A stretch of 64,000 nucleotides of DNA from Bacteroidales bacterium (GTDB taxonomy: Bacteria; Bacteroidota; Bacteroidia; Bacteroidales; UBA932), in the NCBI GenBank assembly GCA_029009115.1, contig JAQXJU010000042.1, forward strand, positions 1 through 64,000, in the 5' to 3' direction. Below the pieces are notes generated by a model. That model had not been told where the DNA came from, did no database searches, and saw only the letters and a program-made list of their open reading frames with translations. The translations under genes and the position numbers were made by a program. This document shows, piece by piece, positions 59,798 through 64,000 of the stretch; position 1 is the stretch's first letter; each line of letters starts with the position of its first letter.

Positions 59798-62700
59798 TGA
59801 AGATACTGAATTGCATATTACTTGGAGTCGTTTGTGCCGCTACGCTGAGCGCAAACCCTTCGTTCCGTTCCTACACGCCCAGAGAGGGACTCTCGCACAG
59901 GACAGTTCTCCTTTCTGTTCAGGACAAAGAAGGGGTGATGTGGTTCGGGACCGAAGACGGGCTCAACAGCTTCGACGGATACAACTTCAAGGTGTACAGG
60001 CACCGCGACAACGACAAAACTTCGCTGCCGGGAGACAGAATTGCATCGATTGAGGTTTGTTCCGACGGAACTCTCTGGGTATCAGTCGGAAAGAAGATAG
60101 TCCGCTACAATCGCGAGAGCGACACTTTCGAGAGCTGGGAGCACCCCACTCTCGGGAGGCAGATACGCAACATCTTCGAAATCAGACCCGGAAAGATAGG
60201 AATCAGCTATGCCACCCAGATGTGGTGCTTCGACACTTCCGAAGGCACTTTCGGAACCTCGGAGATACCTTCGGAACTCGTGAACTCAACCATCATCTGC
60301 TGCAGCAACACTCCAAAGGCAGTGGCTCTGGGTTCGGAGGACGGGCGGATATTCATCTGGGACAAAACTTCGGGAGAAGTACGCACCGTCGGAGGACTGC
60401 CCGAGGGCATCAGGCCCAAGAGCCTGCTGCTGGGCGCCAATGAACTCTGGATAGGAACCGAGGGCTCGGGACTACTGAAGGCCGAACTCAAGACTGGCCT
60501 GGTATCCGACTATCGCGAAGAAAGAAACGAAATCTGCTCCAACCACGTCAGGGCACTGTGCTACGACAATTCTGCAAGGCTCTGGATTGGAACCTACAAG
60601 GGGCTCGACATACTCGACCACGGAAAGTTCACACACTTCAGCCACGACTCCTCAGACAAGGGAAGCCTGAGCGACAACTCCATCAGGACTATCACCCGAG
60701 ACAGCCAGGGAGGAATGTGGCTCGGAACCTTCTACGGAGGCATCAACTACTGGCATCCCGGCTACGACCACTTCGCTCCGGTCAAGACCGAAGGCTACAG
60801 CTTTTCGCCCGAAGGGACTATGCAGGCAATGGCCGAGGCTCCCGACCGCTCGATATGGATGGGGGCCGACTATCAGACGGTAGTCAGGTATGACCCTTCC
60901 ACAGGAAAGGCACGTCCTTACCGGATTGACGCAGGAGTCCCCTTGAATATCAAGGACATACACTTCGACGGAAAGAAGGTGTATCTGGCCTCGCACCTGG
61001 CAGGACTCACAGTTCTCGACATCCCCACCGGACGATACCGCGTATTCCGCGGAGGCGAAATCTCAGACAACATATCCTGCATACTACCCAAGGACAACAA
61101 TAACGTCTATCTCGGGACCTCCGAAGGGCTCTGTATATTCAACAAGCAGAACAGTACGGTCGTGAGAGTTCCGAGTCCGCTCAGCAATCCCACCACGACC
61201 AGCATTATTCGCAACAGCGACGGCAGCATCTGGGCGGGAGGCAACGGAGGAATTGCCATCTACAAAGAGCAGGGCGGAGACATCAGCCCCGTCGGGGTGA
61301 AAGGCAAGCTCAGAAAGATTCGCAAGGTCAAACGTCTGTTCCTCTCTTCGGAGGGCGATGTATATATCTGCGCCGACAGGCTGTGCCGATACTCCCCTGC
61401 CGATTCCTCGCTGGTGTACTTCTCGGTCGATGACGGGCTTCCGACGAACATCGTAAACGACATTGTCGAAGACGAACTTAACAGGCTGTGGCTGTTCACT
61501 GCCAATGGTCTTTGCTGCTACAACCCGTCCACAGGCACATTCAAGCAGTATCGCGACGACGGAGGTATGGCATACTCGAATCTTGGATCGTCGAGTATGT
61601 GCAAGAGTACGTCGGGACAGGTTTACATAGGTACCCAGGACGGGGTCATCAGCTTCAATCCTGTTCTCGTCGAAGACAACCCCTTCAACCCGGCGCCGGT
61701 GATTTCAAACGTATTCCAGTCCGGAAAGGCAATAAAAGGCGATGTGGTAGTTCCATACGACGGCAATACCCTCAGCTTCGAGTTCAACACCTACAACTAT
61801 CTCTCTGGAGGAGAGGACCTTTTCTCGTTCCGTCTAAAGGGATACGACAAAGAGTGGCGAAGCCAGAGGGGACAGAATACCGTAACCTACTACAACATTC
61901 CTCCCGGACGCTATGTCTTCGAAGTCAGGGCTGCCAACAACGACGGAATCTGGAACCCCGTGACAGCCTCGAGGCCAGTCAGGGTAAAACCTTTCTTTGC
62001 CTACACTCCCCTGGCGATTGCCATTTATGCCTTTCTGGCACTGCTGATTATCTGCGGAGCGTTCTACATACGGCTCCAAAGACAGGAGCAGAAGCACAGC
62101 GAAGAAGTCCACGAACTCAAGGTCAACTTCTTCATCAACTTCCTGAACGAGATGAAGACTCCCCTGACCCTCATCAATTCTCCCCTGCAGGAGATGATAC
62201 CCCGTGCGGAGAGCAACTGGATGCGTTCGCAGCTGCGCTATGTCGAGAAAAACTCTCGCAGGCTCATTCATCTTGTCTCGCAGATGCTCCTGTTCCGCAA
62301 GGCCCAGCTGGATGTCATCAGCCTGAAAGTGAGGTCTTTCGATGCCGACAGGATGATTGGCGAAATAGTCGGAACCTTCGCACGCTTCACACGGCAGCGC
62401 GGGGTTCAGTGCAGCTACTCTTCGGGGATTGAAGGAAAGGAAATACTCGCAGATCCTCAGTATCTTGAGATAATCCTGAACAATCTGCTGTCGAACGCCG
62501 TAAAGTTCACTTCCGAAGGTGCGATAAGCGTTCGCTCGGCAATATGCTCCGACAGTCTCAACATTCAGGTCGAAGACAGCGGCTGCGGTATGAGCGAAGA
62601 CTATCACAGAGGGCCGGGGCATCTGGGGACAGGACTCGGACTGGCAATCGTGGAGCAACTCCTTGAGCACCACCACGGAAGTCTCAGCGTTGAAAGCGAA

Positions 62701-63627
62701 AAAGGTAAAGGTTCGGTATTTACCGTCTGCATACCACAGAACAGAGATGCCTACAAGAGCGAAGAGTTCTCCACAGAGGAGGGCTACGACTACAGGCCGG
62801 CGGAAGAGCCTGATTGCGAGGACTATGACACAGAGCCCGAGATTGAGGTTTACAGCGACGCCCTCAACAGCACCGGACGTATTCTTCTGGTCATATCCGA
62901 CAAGGATATGCAGAAATACCTCAACGAAGGGTTGTCGCGAAACTTTGAGGTTATGCTCTGCTCCTCGGAGGCTGAAGCTATGTCTATGGGGCTCTCAAAC
63001 GAGATTGACGCCGTGCTGGTTTATGACAGCAAAGATATAGATGGCCTGAGGCTCTGCGTCAAAATTAAGGAAGAAGACAGGCTGAGCCATATTCCTGTTG
63101 TAATTCTGTCGTCGCGTGACGGAGCCGACGAACAGCTCAAGGCCTTCAGGGCCGGTGCCAGCGACTTCTTCACCAAGCCCTTCTCTCTGGCTGTTCTTAC
63201 CGTGAAGATAGGAAATATAATATCTGAGCGGCGCAAGAACTCGATGTCGGTATCGGGTGCTCCTGACAGCGACGAAAGCAAGGTGTACAGCGACCCCGAC
63301 GAGAGATTCCTCGAAAGGGTGAATGCGGCAATTATGCGGAGGATTGACGATATCGACCTGTCAATCAACGATATAGTAAAGGAGATAGGAATGTCCCGTT
63401 CGAGTTTCTTCCTCAAGCTCAAGGCCCTTACGGGACTCGCACCACAGGACTACGTCCGCAAGATCCGCTTCAGGCAGGCCTGTCAGCTGCTCCTTGAAGG
63501 AGACAGGCCAATAGCCGAAATTGCGGCGATGACAGGATTCAACTCGGCCTCGTACTTCTCACGGGCATTCAAGAAATACTACGGAATACTACCATCTAAT
63601 TACAAATCAAGCAATGAGAATCAATAG
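59797..63627 (+). CDS. Hybrid two-component system regulator (HTCS-type) with non-canonical kinase H-box
   Basis: The 1276-residue protein starts with GTG overlapping the susD stop. It has a signal peptide, two seven-bladed propeller halves (repeats such as VMWFGTEDGLNSFDGYNF, LWIGTYKGLDIL, MWLGTFYGGINYW), a Y_Y_Y domain (RLKGYDKEWRSQRGQNTVTYYNIPPGRYVFEVRA) and a membrane helix (~745-767). The dimerisation helix reads FFINFLNEMKTPLTLINSPL where relatives have FFTNISHEFRTPLTLI, so the phospho-His is Asn. The ATPase boxes (NNLLSNAVKFTSEG, EDSGCGM, GTGLGLAIV) look intact. The receiver (~1028-1140) keeps Lys in FFTKPF but its VLVYDSKDIDG loop is two residues short. It ends in an AraC-type domain (FNSASYFSRAFKKYYGILPSNYK). 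It should regulate the adjacent SusC/SusD operon. Confidence 0.9.
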   Translation: MKILNCILLGVVCAATLSANPSFRSYTPREGLSHRTVLLSVQDKEGVMWFGTEDGLNSFDGYNFKVYRHRDNDKTSLPGDRIASIEVCSDGTLWVSVGKKIVRYNRESDTFESWEHPTLGRQIRNIFEIRPGKIGISYATQMWCFDTSEGTFGTSEIPSELVNSTIICCSNTPKAVALGSEDGRIFIWDKTSGEVRTVGGLPEGIRPKSLLLGANELWIGTEGSGLLKAELKTGLVSDYREERNEICSNHVRALCYDNSARLWIGTYKGLDILDHGKFTHFSHDSSDKGSLSDNSIRTITRDSQGGMWLGTFYGGINYWHPGYDHFAPVKTEGYSFSPEGTMQAMAEAPDRSIWMGADYQTVVRYDPSTGKARPYRIDAGVPLNIKDIHFDGKKVYLASHLAGLTVLDIPTGRYRVFRGGEISDNISCILPKDNNNVYLGTSEGLCIFNKQNSTVVRVPSPLSNPTTTSIIRNSDGSIWAGGNGGIAIYKEQGGDISPVGVKGKLRKIRKVKRLFLSSEGDVYICADRLCRYSPADSSLVYFSVDDGLPTNIVNDIVEDELNRLWLFTANGLCCYNPSTGTFKQYRDDGGMAYSNLGSSSMCKSTSGQVYIGTQDGVISFNPVLVEDNPFNPAPVISNVFQSGKAIKGDVVVPYDGNTLSFEFNTYNYLSGGEDLFSFRLKGYDKEWRSQRGQNTVTYYNIPPGRYVFEVRAANNDGIWNPVTASRPVRVKPFFAYTPLAIAIYAFLALLIICGAFYIRLQRQEQKHSEEVHELKVNFFINFLNEMKTPLTLINSPLQEMIPRAESNWMRSQLRYVEKNSRRLIHLVSQMLLFRKAQLDVISLKVRSFDADRMIGEIVGTFARFTRQRGVQCSYSSGIEGKEILADPQYLEIILNNLLSNAVKFTSEGAISVRSAICSDSLNIQVEDSGCGMSEDYHRGPGHLGTGLGLAIVEQLLEHHHGSLSVESEKGKGSVFTVCIPQNRDAYKSEEFSTEEGYDYRPAEEPDCEDYDTEPEIEVYSDALNSTGRILLVISDKDMQKYLNEGLSRNFEVMLCSSEAEAMSMGLSNEIDAVLVYDSKDIDGLRLCVKIKEEDRLSHIPVVILSSRDGADEQLKAFRAGASDFFTKPFSLAVLTVKIGNIISERRKNSMSVSGAPDSDESKVYSDPDERFLERVNAAIMRRIDDIDLSINDIVKEIGMSRSSFFLKLKALTGLAPQDYVRKIRFRQACQLLLEGDRPIAEIAAMTGFNSASYFSRAFKKYYGILPSNYKSSNENQ

Positions 63628-64000
63628 AGCAACAATTCTTCTGAGCCTGGCGGCAGTGCTGCTTGCCGCGTGCCAGGAGAAGGAGCCCCAGACGAAGCCG
63701 GAACCCGGTGGCGAAGAGCAGAGTCCGCTTTGCTTCAAGGCAAGCCTCGACGGCACAAAGACTGTGCTCGCAGGAAAGAACACTCTCCATTGGACAGCAG
63801 ACGATGCCATTGCCCTTTTCGCAGGAGAAGGGAAAGCAGCCGCAAAGTACACTAATGAACTGGTTTCCAATTCACCCGAGGCCAGTTTCAAGGGTAGCGG
63901 AGCTGTGAAGGACGGCGAACTCTACAGGGCGGCTTCACCCTTCGGGGCCGTACAGGAGTTCTCGGGCAGCACGGTAAAGATGCTCCTCAAGAGCAGCCAG
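63614..64000 (+). CDS. Lipoprotein, start only (fimbrillin-/BACON-like N-terminus)
   Basis: Open to the end of the window, so it is missing from the ORF track. The ATG at 63614 lies 14 bp inside the end of the hybrid regulator gene. Signal MRINRATILLSLAAVLLAAC with lipobox Cys at 20, then EKEPQTKPEPGG spacer and FKASLDGTKTVLAGKNTLHWTADDAIALF, a pattern (TKT then W..DD.I.(L/V)F) frequent in Bacteroidales surface lipoproteins related to fimbrillins. 129 residues visible. It may be the next ligand-binding protein of the locus. Confidence 0.75.
   Translation, partial: MRINRATILLSLAAVLLAACQEKEPQTKPEPGGEEQSPLCFKASLDGTKTVLAGKNTLHWTADDAIALFAGEGKAAAKYTNELVSNSPEASFKGSGAVKDGELYRAASPFGAVQEFSGSTVKMLLKSSQ

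Overview
The window is chromosomal DNA from a member of the Bacteroidota, most likely order Bacteroidales. Supporting signs are two SusC/SusD outer-membrane pairs, a hybrid two-component regulator with an N-terminal beta-propeller, an AGCS transporter, many SCX-type lipoprotein signals, almost no Shine-Dalgarno sequences, and promoters matching the Bacteroides -33/-7 pattern (TTTG, then TAnnTTTG). GC looks medium (mid 50s by eye), which would suit a Rikenellaceae-like lineage, but the genus cannot be fixed from the sequence alone. Genes are dense; the only long gene-poor stretch is about 49.4-50.9 kb.

Layout. 0-5.9 kb: tail of release factor 2, class I fumarase, a large AsmA-like protein, a small lipoprotein and tRNA-Leu(UAG). 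5.9-16 kb: two tandem sensor histidine kinases, a SusC/SusD pair and a convergent stand-alone receiver protein, with no DNA-binding response regulator. 16-21.6 kb: a fimbrillin-like lipoprotein, a membrane-anchored AraC-type regulator, a PhoR/PhoB-like pair divergent from a Na/phosphate cotransporter, and PspC. 21.7-32 kb: metabolism and transport (GDPD, YeiH, thioesterase, ketopantoate reductase, MntP, SDR, a fused membrane/exported polyferredoxin, a Tat-exported Fe-S aldo/keto reductase, AGCS, MATE). 32-36.7 kb: leftward operon proS - DUF3078 - tilS - TIM-barrel protein. 36.8-43 kb: rightward run of a Trp/Tyr-rich lipoprotein, a FadL-like outer-membrane protein, lpxD, lpxC, lpxA and a WbqC-like gene. 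43-49.4 kb: FISUMP lipoprotein, ApbE, a 5'-truncated GNAT, a PTPS homologue, an AraC regulator, cysE and cysK. 49.4-50.9 kb: the cysK leader plus a dense repeat array. 50.9-64 kb: a PUL-like locus (repeat-bearing lipoprotein, repeat-bearing TonB receptor, SusC, SusD, hybrid regulator, start of another lipoprotein). No glycosidase is seen in the window.

Most notable observations. (1) cysK-cysE is preceded by a promoter, a 25-codon ORF containing Cys-Cys-Cys-Cys-Asp-Cys, and an intrinsic terminator just before cysK: the architecture of a cysteine-tRNA-sensing transcription attenuator. (2) Directly upstream of that promoter lie 13 near-identical short palindromes spaced 63 bp apart (or 136-137 bp), i.e. 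very nearly whole helical turns; they coincide with a diverged 21-codon repeat. (3) The hybrid regulator at 59.8-63.6 kb has Asn in place of the phospho-accepting His and a shortened receiver loop. (4) The first SusC/SusD locus has two kinases and a CheY-like receiver, and its terminator palindrome encodes the last residues of both convergent proteins. (5) Several genes have their -7 box so close to the ATG that leaderless transcripts are predicted.
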